Below, piece after piece: positions 49,127 to 57,135 of a stretch of DNA of 64,000 nt. Each line of letters begins with the position of its first letter. Positions within the stretch are counted from its first letter, which is position 1. The notes below the pieces were generated by a model. That model was not told the DNA's origin, searched no databases, and was given only the letters and a program-made list of their open reading frames with translations. The stretch comes from Pseudomonas fluorescens. Its GTDB lineage: Bacteria; Pseudomonadota; Gammaproteobacteria; Pseudomonadales; Pseudomonadaceae. Position numbers and translations under genes: made by a program. The stretch covers positions 2,666,001 through 2,730,000 of the forward strand of contig LR782234.1 of the NCBI GenBank assembly GCA_902825215.1, written 5' to 3'.

Positions 49127-49531
49127 TTAGAGCAGCTTGGATAGCGTTACATCGCTGAAATAAGAGCCAAGTTCATCAAACGTACCGTCATCGCATTCTA
49201 CCTTCACCGTGAACTTGAGTGTCGCGAGAGGGGCGTCGAACTCTTGGAACTTGATCGTCCAGGCTTGATTACCTGCGACGGTAAGTTGAACCGGGTTGCC
49301 TGTCGGAAGTGGTTGCACAGTGATGCGACCCGCATAGCCAGGCAGTGTTTTCATTCTTGCCGAGATCATGAATTTACCGCCGCCCTCACTGCCTAGGAGA
49401 ACGTCCTGACTGATGGAGTCAGGAGGCGCGATGATGCAGAGACCATTTACGTAACTGACGTTATTCGGGGTTGTTGCTGTCCAGTGATCGCCTTGATTCG
49501 CAAAATCACCATTTTTAATCAGATTGGCCAT
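49127..49531 (-). CDS. Small beta-sandwich protein (CBM4/9-like fold)
   Basis: A 134-residue protein with AAGGA before its ATG. It opens NLIKNGDFANQGDHWTATTPNNVSYVNGLCII, the NGDFE...W pattern seen at the start of carbohydrate-binding-module 4/9-like jelly rolls, and closes with FTVKVECDDGTFDELGSYFSDVTLSKLL, also typical of that fold. No signal peptide is visible. The coding sequence is less GC-rich than its neighbours. No enzymatic domain is attached. Ligand binding, for example to a sugar, is an inference. Confidence 0.7.
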   Translation of the reverse strand: MANLIKNGDFANQGDHWTATTPNNVSYVNGLCIIAPPDSISQDVLLGSEGGGKFMISARMKTLPGYAGRITVQPLPTGNPVQLTVAGNQAWTIKFQEFDAPLATLKFTVKVECDDGTFDELGSYFSDVTLSKLL

Positions 49532-49873
49532 TTCAAAAGTCCTTATTGAGATTGCAAGTTCGGTTCTTGACCCGTTTGGTCCAAACCAGTAGGCCTTTCA
49601 ATTCACCGGTCGACAACTGTCAACTCTGACAGGTCGAGCGGCAAATCCGATGAGCGGTCACTTACGGTCAAGCCATTTTCCAACGTCGATTCACTGCTTT
49701 ATCTGTGCATCAATCGGTCGCGCACATGCCCTTGAATGTGACGTTACTTCCCAATCGGTTGCCTTCAGTAGCGAAGGTCAAATCTCTACCGGCAATAGTC
49801 TCGCGCAGATCCGCGAGCTAACTTGTTGAACCGATTAATGTTTCCGAAGACCTGGGTTTTGTTGCCAAAGCTA

Positions 49874-49889
49874 TGGCACACTTTCTGCT
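49874..49889 (+). promoter_or_regulatory. Sigma-54 (RpoN) promoter of the ABC/lyase operon
   Basis: TGGCACACTTTCTGCT: the -24 GG and -12 GC are exactly 10 bases apart, and the flanks match TGGCAC-N5-TTGCW at all but one position. It lies 66 bases before the substrate-binding protein ATG. The start of transcription would fall near 49900. Confidence 0.8.
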
Positions 49890-49914
49890 GTCTATTCCGT
49901 AGTAACAAACCGTG

Positions 49915-49930
49915 TTCCGGTATAGCGGAA
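49915..49930. promoter_or_regulatory. Palindromic operator, IclR-type
   Basis: TTCCGGTATAGCGGAA is a TTCCG-N6-CGGAA inverted repeat just downstream of the expected start site. A half-site ATTCCGTA lies at 49894-49901. The form resembles IclR-family operators (GTTCCG...CGGAAC). The IclR regulator gene 3.7 kb downstream is the likely binder, acting as a block on transcription. Confidence 0.65.
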
Positions 49931-49955
49931 TAAACACCATTCTGGAGTGCTTGCC

Positions 49956-50804
49956 ATGCATCGCCGTCCTTCGTTGTTCAAAGCGTGTGTTTTCGTTCTT
50001 GCAGCTTCATCCACCGTGATGGGCCTGGCCCAGGCTGCCGAGAGCAAGCTCGACAGTGTCCTGGCTCGCGGCAAATTGATTGTCGGCACGGGGAGCACCA
50101 ACGCGCCGTGGCACTTTCAGGGTGCTGACGGCAAGTTGCAGGGCTTCGATATCGATATCGCCAGGATGGTGGCCAAAGGTCTGTTCAACGACCCGAGCAA
50201 GGTCGAGTTCGTCGTGCAGTCGTCGGATGCGCGGATTCCCAATCTGCTCACCGACAAGGTCGACATGAGCTGCCAGTTCATCACCGTTACCGCCAGCCGT
50301 GCGCAGCAAGTGGCGTTCACCTTGCCGTACTACCGCGAAGGTGTTGGCCTGTTGTTGCCGAACAACAGCAAGTACAAGGAAATCGAAGACCTGCAAGCGG
50401 CGGGCGACGACGTCACCGTTGCTGTGCTGCAAAACGTCTACGCCGAGGAACTGGTGCATCAGGCGTTGCCCAAAGCCAAGGTCGACCAGTACGACAGCGT
50501 CGATCTGATGTATCAGGCAGTGAACTCTGGCCGTGCCGACGCGGCGGCCACCGATCAGTCTTCGGTCAAATACCTGATGGTGCAGAACCCTGGCCGCTAT
50601 CGCAGCCCGGCGTACGCCTGGAGCCCGCAGACCTACGCCTGCGCGGTGAAACGTGGCGATCAGGACTGGCTGAACTTCGTCAACACCGCGCTGCACGAGG
50701 CCATGACCGGGGTTGAATTCCCGACCTACGCCGCGTCTTTCAAGCAGTGGTTTGGCGTTGATCTGCCGTCGCCGGCCATCGGTTTCCCTGTTGAATTCAA
50801 ATGA
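49956..50804 (+). CDS. ABC transporter periplasmic substrate-binding protein (polar amino acid family)
   Basis: A 282-residue protein. ATG 49956 has GGAG 8 bases upstream, and a signal peptide ends at about residue 28 (SSTVMGLAQAAE). It is a type II binding protein of the amino-acid class (SBP_bac_3): VLARGKLIVGTGSTNAPWHF, LQGFDIDIARMVAKGLF, DKVDMSCQFITVTASRAQQVAFTLPYY and SGRADAAATDQSSVKYLM. The last segment carries the aspartate that usually binds the substrate amino group. Its ligand is inferred from the operon to be D-glucosaminate or a related amino sugar acid. Confidence 0.92.
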   Translation: MHRRPSLFKACVFVLAASSTVMGLAQAAESKLDSVLARGKLIVGTGSTNAPWHFQGADGKLQGFDIDIARMVAKGLFNDPSKVEFVVQSSDARIPNLLTDKVDMSCQFITVTASRAQQVAFTLPYYREGVGLLLPNNSKYKEIEDLQAAGDDVTVAVLQNVYAEELVHQALPKAKVDQYDSVDLMYQAVNSGRADAAATDQSSVKYLMVQNPGRYRSPAYAWSPQTYACAVKRGDQDWLNFVNTALHEAMTGVEFPTYAASFKQWFGVDLPSPAIGFPVEFK

Positions 50805-50855
50805 TCCCGTGAGAGCGGGGCGATTGCCGTCGCCTCGCTCAAGGTACTGCTGACC

Positions 50856-51518
50856 ATGAATTATCAGTTGAACTTTGCCGCCGTGTGGCGAGATTTCGAC
50901 ACCTTGCTGGCAGGTCTCGGTCTGGGCCTGCAACTGGCGCTGGTGTCGATCGCCATCGGTTGCGTGATCGGCCTGCTGATGGCGTTTGCCTTGCTGTCGA
51001 AGCATCGCGCGTTGCGGGTGCTGGCCTCGGTGTACGTCACGGTGGTGCGCAATACGCCGATTCTGGTGTTGATCCTGTTGATCTACTTTGCCCTGCCAAG
51101 CCTCGGCATCCGGCTGGACAAGATTCCCTCGTTCATCATCACGCTGTCGTTGTACGCCGGCGCGTATCTGACCGAAGTGTTTCGTGGCGGCTTGCTGAGC
51201 ATTCCCAAAGGCCAGCGCGAAGCCGGGCTGGCGATCGGGCTGGGCGAGTGGCAGGTCAAGGCCTACGTCACCGTGCCGGTGATGCTGCGCAACGTCTTGC
51301 CGGCGCTGTCGAACAACTTCATTTCGCTGTTCAAGGACACTTCGCTGGCGGCTGCGATTGCGGTGCCAGAGCTGACCTACTACGCGCGCAAGATCAACGT
51401 CGAAAGCTACCGGGTGATCGAAACCTGGCTGGTGACCACGGCGCTGTATGTCGCGGCCTGTTACCTCATTGCCATGCTGCTGCGTTATCTCGAGCAGCGT
51501 CTGGCGATCCGCCGATAG
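50856..51518 (+). CDS. ABC transporter permease (amino-acid type)
   Basis: A 220-residue HisM/GlnP-type permease with five hydrophobic helices. The EAA loop is EAGLAIGLGEWQVKAYVTVPVMLRNVLPALSNNFI, where it contacts the ATPase. The operon order is binding protein, permease, permease, ATPase, as in amino-acid importers. The gap to the binding protein gene is 51 bases. Confidence 0.94.
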   Translation: MNYQLNFAAVWRDFDTLLAGLGLGLQLALVSIAIGCVIGLLMAFALLSKHRALRVLASVYVTVVRNTPILVLILLIYFALPSLGIRLDKIPSFIITLSLYAGAYLTEVFRGGLLSIPKGQREAGLAIGLGEWQVKAYVTVPVMLRNVLPALSNNFISLFKDTSLAAAIAVPELTYYARKINVESYRVIETWLVTTALYVAACYLIAMLLRYLEQRLAIRR

Positions 51519-51527
51519 GAGCTTGCG

Positions 51528-52190
51528 ATGTACGAATCACCCAACTGGCTGCATGAATTATGGGTAGCACGCGAGCCACTCTGGCAGGGTTTTCTGACCA
51601 GTGTGCAAGTGTCGGCGCTGGCGATCGTGCTCGGTACCTTGCTCGGCGTTGTTGCCGGATTGGTGCTGACTTACGGGCGCTTGTGGATGCGCGCGCCGTT
51701 TCGCCTTTACGTCGACCTGATTCGCGGTACGCCGGTGTTTGTATTGGTATTGGCCTGCTTCTACATGGCGCCGGCGCTGGGTTGGCAGATCAGCGCATTT
51801 CAGGCCGGTGCGTTGGGGCTGACGCTGTTTTGCGGCTCGCACGTCGCCGAGATTGTTCGCGGCGCGCTGCAGGCGTTGCCACGCGGGCAGATGGAAGCGG
51901 GCAAAGCCATCGGCCTGACGTTTTACCAGTCCCTCGGTTACGTGCTGTTGCCTCAGGCATTGCGGCAGATCCTGCCGACCTGGGTCAACTCGTCCACCGA
52001 AATCGTCAAGGCCTCGACCTTGCTCTCGGTGATCGGCGTGGCCGAGTTGCTGCTCAGTACGCAGCAGGTGATTGCCCGGAATTTCATGACCCTGGAATTC
52101 TATCTGTTCGCCGGTTTTCTGTTCTTCGTCATCAACTTCGGCATCGAATTACTCGGCCGGCACATTGAAAAGCGGGTGGCCTTGCCATGA
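51528..52190 (+). CDS. ABC transporter permease (amino-acid type), second subunit
   Basis: A 220-residue partner permease, 9 bases after the first. Its EAA loop is [81 protein letters not shown] is the conserved first half. Its stop overlaps the ATPase start by ATGA. It forms a heterodimer with the preceding protein in the inner membrane. Confidence 0.95.
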   Translation: MYESPNWLHELWVAREPLWQGFLTSVQVSALAIVLGTLLGVVAGLVLTYGRLWMRAPFRLYVDLIRGTPVFVLVLACFYMAPALGWQISAFQAGALGLTLFCGSHVAEIVRGALQALPRGQMEAGKAIGLTFYQSLGYVLLPQALRQILPTWVNSSTEIVKASTLLSVIGVAELLLSTQQVIARNFMTLEFYLFAGFLFFVINFGIELLGRHIEKRVALP

Positions 52191-52978
52191 CTCAAGTTCA
52201 AGTTTCCCCACAGGATCAGGCGCTGCTGGACATTCGCGGCCTGCACAAACAGTACGGCGCGGTCGAAGTGCTCAAAGGTGTCGACCTGAGCATGCAGCGC
52301 GGCAATGTCGTAACGCTGATCGGCTCCAGCGGTTCGGGCAAGACCACACTGCTGCGCTGCGTGAACATGCTCGAGGAATTTCAGGGCGGGCAGATTCTGC
52401 TCGACGGTGAATCGATCGGTTATGACGAGGTCAACGGCAAGCGCGTGCGTCACGCGGAAAAGGTCATCGCCCGGCATCGCGCGATGACCGGCATGGCGTT
52501 CCAGCAATTCAATCTGTTCCCGCATCTGACCGCGTTGCAGAACGTCACCCTGGGCTTGCTCAAGGTGAAAAAGATGCACAAGGACGAAGCCGTGGTACTC
52601 GCCGAGAAATGGCTGGAGCGCGTCGGCCTGCTGGAGCGGCGCAATCACTTTCCCGGCCAGTTGTCCGGCGGTCAGCAACAGCGCGTGGCGATTGCCCGGG
52701 CGATTGCGATGAACCCGAGCCTGATGCTGTTTGACGAAGTCACCTCGGCCCTCGACCCGGAACTGGTCGGCGAAGTGCTCAACGTGATCAAGGGCCTGGC
52801 CGAAGACGGCATGACCATGTTGCTGGTGACCCACGAGATGCGGTTCGCCTTCGAGGTCTCGGACAAGATCGTGTTCATGAATCAGGGGCGGATCGAAGAG
52901 CAGGGGCCTCCCAAGGAGCTGTTCGAGCGCCCGCAGTCACCGCGTCTGGCCGAATTCTTGAAAAGCACGCGGTTCTAA
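52187..52978 (+). CDS. ABC transporter ATP-binding protein (amino-acid type)
   Basis: A 263-residue ATPase. Walker A is GSSGSGKTT (residues about 46-54), the Q-loop is [18 protein letters not shown], the signature is LSGGQQQR, Walker B is [15 protein letters not shown] and the switch His is in LLVTHEM. It energises the importer above. The 52187-52190 ATGA overlap couples it to the permease. Confidence 0.96.
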   Translation: MTQVQVSPQDQALLDIRGLHKQYGAVEVLKGVDLSMQRGNVVTLIGSSGSGKTTLLRCVNMLEEFQGGQILLDGESIGYDEVNGKRVRHAEKVIARHRAMTGMAFQQFNLFPHLTALQNVTLGLLKVKKMHKDEAVVLAEKWLERVGLLERRNHFPGQLSGGQQQRVAIARAIAMNPSLMLFDEVTSALDPELVGEVLNVIKGLAEDGMTMLLVTHEMRFAFEVSDKIVFMNQGRIEEQGPPKELFERPQSPRLAEFLKSTRF

Positions 52979-53007
52979 TTTTTGTTTTGTAATCAGGAGA
53001 AACACCC

Positions 53008-53397
53008 ATGAGCATTACTCGTTATGGCACCGGCAGCACTGCCGCTGGCGGTCAGCCGCGTCCCTTCGCGCGCGCAGTCGAAGCGGATGGCTGGCTGCAC
53101 GTCTCCGGCCAGGTGCCAGCGGTGGAGGGCGAGATCATTGTTGGCGGCATCGTCGAGCAGACTCACCAGACCATGAAAAACCTGATCGCGATTCTCGAAG
53201 AGGCCGGGTATGGCCTGGAGGATGTGGTGCGGGTCGGGGTGTGGCTGGACGATCCGCGGGATTTCAGCAGTTTCAACAAGGTCTTCGGCGAATACTTCAA
53301 GCCCGAACACGCCCCGGCGCGGGCCTGTGTGCAGGCGAGCATGATGGTCGATTGCAAGGTTGAGATTGACTGTATCGCGTACAGGAAGAAGGCCTGA
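53008..53397 (+). CDS. RidA-family enamine/imine deaminase
   Basis: A 129-residue protein with the RidA fold: RPFARAVEADGWLHVSGQVPAVEGEIIVGGIVEQTHQTMKNLIAILEEAGYGLEDVVRVGVWLDDPRDFSSFNKVFGEYF and the active-site arginine in APARACVQASMMV. RidA proteins hydrolyse reactive enamine/imine intermediates released by PLP-dependent dehydratases. Its place between the importer and a PLP ammonia-lyase fits that job. It is 29 bases after the ATPase gene and followed by a repeat doublet. Confidence 0.94.
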   Translation: MSITRYGTGSTAAGGQPRPFARAVEADGWLHVSGQVPAVEGEIIVGGIVEQTHQTMKNLIAILEEAGYGLEDVVRVGVWLDDPRDFSSFNKVFGEYFKPEHAPARACVQASMMVDCKVEIDCIAYRKKA

Positions 53398-53407
53398 GTG
53401 ATGGCTT

Positions 53408-53540
53408 CCCCTCACCCTAGCCCTCTCCCGGAGGGAGAGGGGACTGATCGCTGTCGATGCAGGTTTTGTCGGCTAACCACAACATGTGCATCGATACGAT
53501 CAGGCTCCCTCTCCCTCCGGGAGAGGGCGGGGGGTGAGGG
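53408..53540. repeat. Palindromic doublet (CCCTCTCCC...GGGAGAGGG type) between ridA and the iclR gene
   Basis: CCCTCACCCTAGCCCTCTCC with GGAGGGAGAGGGG at 53409-53442 and the inverted copy CTCCCTCTCCC...GGGAGAGGGCGGGGGGTGAGGG at 53505-53540. Same family as at 43484. It separates the transport/ridA part from the regulator/lyase/kinase part and may weaken read-through. Confidence 0.85.
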
Positions 53541-53608
53541 CAGCAATGCCGCTGACACGACACCAAGGGCCAGTTACCATCCGGCGACTTTGAATGGGAA
53601 CCACTGAT

Positions 53609-54373
53609 ATGACCGAAGACACCATCAAGCGCCGGGCTCGCGGTCTGGACCGGGCGTTCGATATTCTCGATTTCCTCAAGGAAATCGGCCAGCCGCTGCG
53701 CCCGAACGACATCGCCAACGGCATCGGCAGCCCGAAATCCACGGTCTACGAACTGGTTGCCTCGTTACTCGAGCGCCGGATTCTCGAGCCGGTGGGCAAG
53801 GACGGTCATGTCTACCTGGGCCGGCAGCTGTACTTTCTCGGCCAGGCGCATCTGCGCCATTTCGATCTCAGCCGCGAGGCCGATCACGCCTTGCAGGAGA
53901 TTGTCAGCCAGACCCGCGAAACCGCGCAGATGTGCCTGCTCAACGGGCGCAAATACACGGTGGCGCTAATGAAGGAGGGTGAGCGGCATTTCCGCATTTC
54001 TTCCGACATTGGCGAAAACGCGCCGATCCCGTGGACAGCCTCCGGGCGCCTGCTGCTGGCGCACCTGAGCGATCAGCAGATCATCGACCTGATCGACGAA
54101 GACGACTACATCCTGCCCGACGGCGAACGTCTGCCGCTGGAGCGCTTTCTGGCGGAGATCCGTCAGGCCGGCATCGACGGGTTCTTCTCCTTCGACAGTG
54201 TCGCCGACACCTTCACCCATTGCTTCGCCGCGCCGGTCAAAGACCCGCAAGGCGTAGCGATTTGTACCTTGTGTATCGTCGCGCCACGGGCCGACGCGAA
54301 AACCCATTACAACGACTATCGCCGGGTACTGATCGAGAGCGCCAACAGCCTCGCCCGGCGCATCAACGAATAA
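53609..54373 (+). CDS. IclR-family transcriptional regulator
   Basis: A 254-residue regulator starting MTEDTIKRRARGLDRAFDIL at 53609, with GGGAA upstream. The winged helix-turn-helix covers about 10-70 (LRPNDIANGIGSPKSTVYELVASLLERRILEPVGKDGHVYLG). The effector domain follows, with the typical GENAPIPWTASGRLLLAHL and CTLCIVAP. It is the probable local repressor or activator of the transport/lyase/kinase genes, which a keto-acid or sugar acid would relieve. The palindrome at 49915 is the likely operator. Confidence 0.93.
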   Translation: MTEDTIKRRARGLDRAFDILDFLKEIGQPLRPNDIANGIGSPKSTVYELVASLLERRILEPVGKDGHVYLGRQLYFLGQAHLRHFDLSREADHALQEIVSQTRETAQMCLLNGRKYTVALMKEGERHFRISSDIGENAPIPWTASGRLLLAHLSDQQIIDLIDEDDYILPDGERLPLERFLAEIRQAGIDGFFSFDSVADTFTHCFAAPVKDPQGVAICTLCIVAPRADAKTHYNDYRRVLIESANSLARRINE

Positions 54374-54412
54374 ACGCGGCTGCCTGCGGCCGCGACAACG
54401 AGGAGTTCGACC

Positions 54413-55627
54413 ATGACGACTGCCAATGATCATGCTGTGCAAAAGGGCGACGCGGCCATCGGCGCGCAGCTGGTGCGCGACGTCAGCCTGCCCGCGCTGG
54501 TGCTGCATCGCCAGGAGCTGGAGCACAACATCCGCTGGATGCAGAAGTTCGTCAGCGATAGCGGCGCCGAACTCGCGCCACACGGCAAAACCAGCATGAC
54601 CCCGGCGCTGTTCAAGCGCCAGCTCGATGCCGGTGCGTGGGGCATCACCCTCGCCAGCGCGACCCAGACCCGTGCCGCCTACGCCCATGGCGTGCGGCGG
54701 GTGTTGATGGCCAACCAATTGGTCGGCACGCCGAACATGGCGCTGATCGCCGATCTGCTGACCGATCCGGCGTTCGAGTTTCACTGCATGGTCGATCACC
54801 CGGATAACGTCGCCGACCTGGGCGCGTACTTCGCCTCGCGCGGGCTCAAGCTCAACGTGATGATCGAGTACGGCGTCGTCGGCGGGCGCTGCGGTTGCCG
54901 CAGCGAACAGGAAGTCATCGAACTGGCCAAGGCGATCAACGCCCAACCGGCGCTGGCACTGACCGGCATCGAAGGTTACGAAGGGGTGATCCACGGCGAT
55001 CACGCGGTCAGCGGCATTCGCGAGTTCGCCGCGTCTTTGGTACGCCTGGCCGTACAGTTGCAGGACAGCGGCGCGTTTGCCATCGCCAAGCCGATCATCA
55101 CCGCGTCCGGCTCGGCGTGGTACGACCTGATTGCCGAATCGTTCGAGACGCAAAACGCCGCCGGACGCTTTCTCAGCGTGCTGCGACCGGGCAGTTACGT
55201 CGCTCATGACCACGGCATCTACAAGGATGCGCAATGCTGCGTTCTCGACCGACGCAGCGATCTGCACGAAGGCCTGCGCCCGGCGCTGGAAGTCTGGGCG
55301 CATGTGCAGTCATTGCCGGAACCGGGGTTTGCGGTGATTGCGCTGGGCAAGCGTGATGTGGCCTTCGACGCCGGTTTGCCGGTGCCATTGCTGCGCTACA
55401 CGGCCGGTGCCGTGCCCGCGGTTGGCGATGACGTGAGTGCCTGCAAAGTGACCGCGGTGATGGACCAGCACGCGTTCATGACGGTGGCGCCGGGTGTTGA
55501 ATTGCGCGTCGGCGATATCATTTCCTTCGGCACCTCGCACCCGTGCCTGACGTTCGACAAGTGGCGGGTGGGGTTGCTGGTGGATGAGCAGCTGACGGTG
55601 ATCGAGAGCATGGAGACGTGTTTCTAA
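54413..55627 (+). CDS. PLP-dependent amino acid deaminase (fold type III; D-glucosaminate ammonia-lyase candidate)
   Basis: A 404-residue enzyme of the D-threonine-aldolase/D-serine-dehydratase (DSD1-like) class. The PLP lysine is Lys59 in LAPHGKTSMTP. GITLASATQTRAAYAHGVRRVLMANQLVG and VMIEYGVVGGRCGCRS are barrel signatures, and GSYVAHDHGIY follows. The C-terminal metal site is SHPCLTFDKW (His376, Cys378), which explains metal dependence in the family. A kinase of the KDG type lies downstream and an importer upstream, so the reaction is probably D-glucosaminate to 2-keto-3-deoxygluconate plus ammonia, a known activity of P. fluorescens. D-serine or other D-hydroxy-amino acids are the alternative. 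Confidence 0.88.
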   Translation: MTTANDHAVQKGDAAIGAQLVRDVSLPALVLHRQELEHNIRWMQKFVSDSGAELAPHGKTSMTPALFKRQLDAGAWGITLASATQTRAAYAHGVRRVLMANQLVGTPNMALIADLLTDPAFEFHCMVDHPDNVADLGAYFASRGLKLNVMIEYGVVGGRCGCRSEQEVIELAKAINAQPALALTGIEGYEGVIHGDHAVSGIREFAASLVRLAVQLQDSGAFAIAKPIITASGSAWYDLIAESFETQNAAGRFLSVLRPGSYVAHDHGIYKDAQCCVLDRRSDLHEGLRPALEVWAHVQSLPEPGFAVIALGKRDVAFDAGLPVPLLRYTAGAVPAVGDDVSACKVTAVMDQHAFMTVAPGVELRVGDIISFGTSHPCLTFDKWRVGLLVDEQLTVIESMETCF

Positions 55628-55648
55628 GGCTTCAGACCGCGTCGCGGC

Positions 55649-55723
55649 CGTCATCGCGAGCAGGCTCACTCCTACATTTGAAATGCATTCCAGTTGTAGG
55701 GAGTGAGCCTGCTCGCGATGACG
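55649..55723. repeat. REPIN variant (CGTCATCGCGAGCAGGCTCACTCC) between lyase and kinase genes
   Basis: CGTCATCGCGAGCAGGCTCA...CTCCTACA at 55649-55676 and its inverted partner TGTAGGGAGTGAGCC...GCGATGACG at 55695-55723. The arms differ from the commoner REP by ATCG before CGAGCAGG and CACTCCTACA after it. Confidence 0.88.
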
Positions 55724-55762
55724 GCGGCACAGCCACCACCGAACCATCAGAGACCCCCTCAA

Positions 55763-56695
55763 ATGAACACCCTCAGCCTCCTGGGCCCAAACACCCCGCG
55801 CATCGCCCTGATCGGCGAATGCATGATCGAACTGCAGCAGCGCGCCGACGGCAGCCTGCAGCAGAGCTTCGGTGGCGACACCCTGAACACCGCGGTGTAC
55901 CTGTCCCGCGCGATGGGCGATCAGGCACAGGTCGACTACGTCACCGCATTGGGCGATGACAGTTTCAGTGACGCCATGTGCCAGATCTGGGCCAGCGAGG
56001 GCATCGGCCTGGATCTGGTCCAGCGTTTGCCGGGTCGTTTGCCCGGTTTGTATTGCATTCAGACCGACGCCAACGGCGAGCGGCGTTTTCTTTATTGGCG
56101 CAACGAAGCCGCCGTCCGCGAGTGTTTCACCACGCCGGCCGCCGAGCCGGTGCTGGCGGCGTTGCCCGGTTATGACGTGCTGTATTTCAGCGGTATCACT
56201 CTCGCTGTACTCGGTGCAAAGGGCCGGGAAAGACTGATCGAAACCCTGATCAACGCGCGGCAAAACGATGCGCGCATCGTCTTCGACAACAACTATCGGC
56301 CGCGACTGTGGGCTTCTGTCGAAGAAGCGAGAGCGGCGTATCGCAGTATTTTGCCTTACGTTGATCTGGCGTTATTGACGGTGGATGACGAGCAGGCGCT
56401 GTTCGGCTTCCCGGACTGCGATGAAGTTTTTGCGGCGTATGCGCAGATCGGCACGCCGGAAGTGGTGCTCAAGCGCGGCGCCGAGGCTTGTCTGATTCGC
56501 TGCGACGGTGAGGCGTATGAAGTGCCGGCGCAACGGGTCGAGAAGGTGGTGGATACCACCGCGGCGGGGGATTCGTTCAGTGCGGCGTATCTCGCCAGTC
56601 GTCTGTCCGGTGGCAGTCCCGCTGAGGCAGCGCAAGCCGGTCATCTGTTGGCGAGCCGGGTAATTCAGGTGCCGGGGGCGTTGATTCCGAAATAG
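55763..56695 (+). CDS. kdgK: PfkB-family sugar kinase (2-keto-3-deoxygluconate kinase)
   Basis: A 310-residue kinase starting MNTLSLLGPNTPRIALIGECMIELQQ at 55763. Signatures are GGDTLNTAVYLSRAMGD near the N-terminus, TDANGERRFLYWRNEAAVRE, VFDNNYRPRLW, and the C-terminal DTTAAGDSFSAAYLASRLSG, whose Asp is the catalytic base. The FDNNYRPRLW run is characteristic of KDG kinases. It phosphorylates KDG to KDPG for the Entner-Doudoroff pathway. The upstream lyase is the natural source of KDG here. Confidence 0.9.
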   Translation: MNTLSLLGPNTPRIALIGECMIELQQRADGSLQQSFGGDTLNTAVYLSRAMGDQAQVDYVTALGDDSFSDAMCQIWASEGIGLDLVQRLPGRLPGLYCIQTDANGERRFLYWRNEAAVRECFTTPAAEPVLAALPGYDVLYFSGITLAVLGAKGRERLIETLINARQNDARIVFDNNYRPRLWASVEEARAAYRSILPYVDLALLTVDDEQALFGFPDCDEVFAAYAQIGTPEVVLKRGAEACLIRCDGEAYEVPAQRVEKVVDTTAAGDSFSAAYLASRLSGGSPAEAAQAGHLLASRVIQVPGALIPK

Positions 56696-56725
56696 GTTTT
56701 GCATGGCCGCTTGCTGCGCAATCGG

Positions 56726-56790
56726 TTCGCGAGCAGGCTCGCTCCCACATTTGAAATACGATCCCCTGTGGGAGCGAGCCTGCTCGCGAA
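56726..56790. repeat. REPIN between kdgK and ppiC
   Basis: TTCGCGAGCAGGCTCGCTCC...CACA at 56726-56749 and inverted partner TGTGGGAGCGAGCC...GCTCGCGAA at 56767-56790, only 17 bases apart. It lies between the convergent kdgK and ppiC genes and may form one extended hairpin. Confidence 0.92.
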
Positions 56791-56809
56791 GAGGCCCGCA
56801 AGCCAACCG

Positions 56810-57085
56810 CTAATCCCGGTAAAACACCTGAACCAGGTGATAACCAAACTTGCTCTTGATCGGCCCATGCACCGTACGCAGGGGCTTCTTGAAGATCACC
56901 GCATCAATCGCGCCGACCATCTGCCCGGGGCGAACTTCACCCAGATCGCCGCCGCGTTTGCCCGACGGGCAGGTGGAAAATTTCTTCGCCAGCACGTCGA
57001 ACGCCTCACCCTTGGCGATGCGTTGTTTGAGCTGTTCGGCCTCTTCGGCGGTTTTCACCAGAATGTGGCGGGCTTGGGCTTTCAT
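56810..57085 (-). CDS. ppiC: Parvulin-type peptidyl-prolyl isomerase
   Basis: A 91-residue, single parvulin domain without signal peptide: ARHILVKTAEEAEQLKQRIAKGEAFDVLAKKFSTCPSGKRGGDLGEVRPGQMVGAIDAVIFKKPLRTVHGPIKSKFGYHLVQVFYRD. All conserved points (HILV, FSTCPSGKRGGDLG, GYHLVQV) match E. coli PpiC (93 residues). It is a cytoplasmic proline isomerase and chaperone. It is 50 bases downstream of the hybrid histidine kinase gene, on the same strand. Confidence 0.96.
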   Translation of the reverse strand: MKAQARHILVKTAEEAEQLKQRIAKGEAFDVLAKKFSTCPSGKRGGDLGEVRPGQMVGAIDAVIFKKPLRTVHGPIKSKFGYHLVQVFYRD

Positions 57086-57135
57086 CGGGCGGTCCTGATA
57101 ACGGGGTGACGGCGGGGCGCGGATTATGCCTCAAG

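Larger units (their letters stand above)
49532..49955. other. Intergenic region before the ABC transporter operon
   Basis: About 420 bases of comparatively AT-rich sequence without a supportable gene. Its right half carries the sigma-54 promoter and the palindromic operator listed separately. The left half (49550-49860) shows nothing I can name, though an upstream activator site for the sigma-54 promoter is expected there. Confidence 0.6.
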
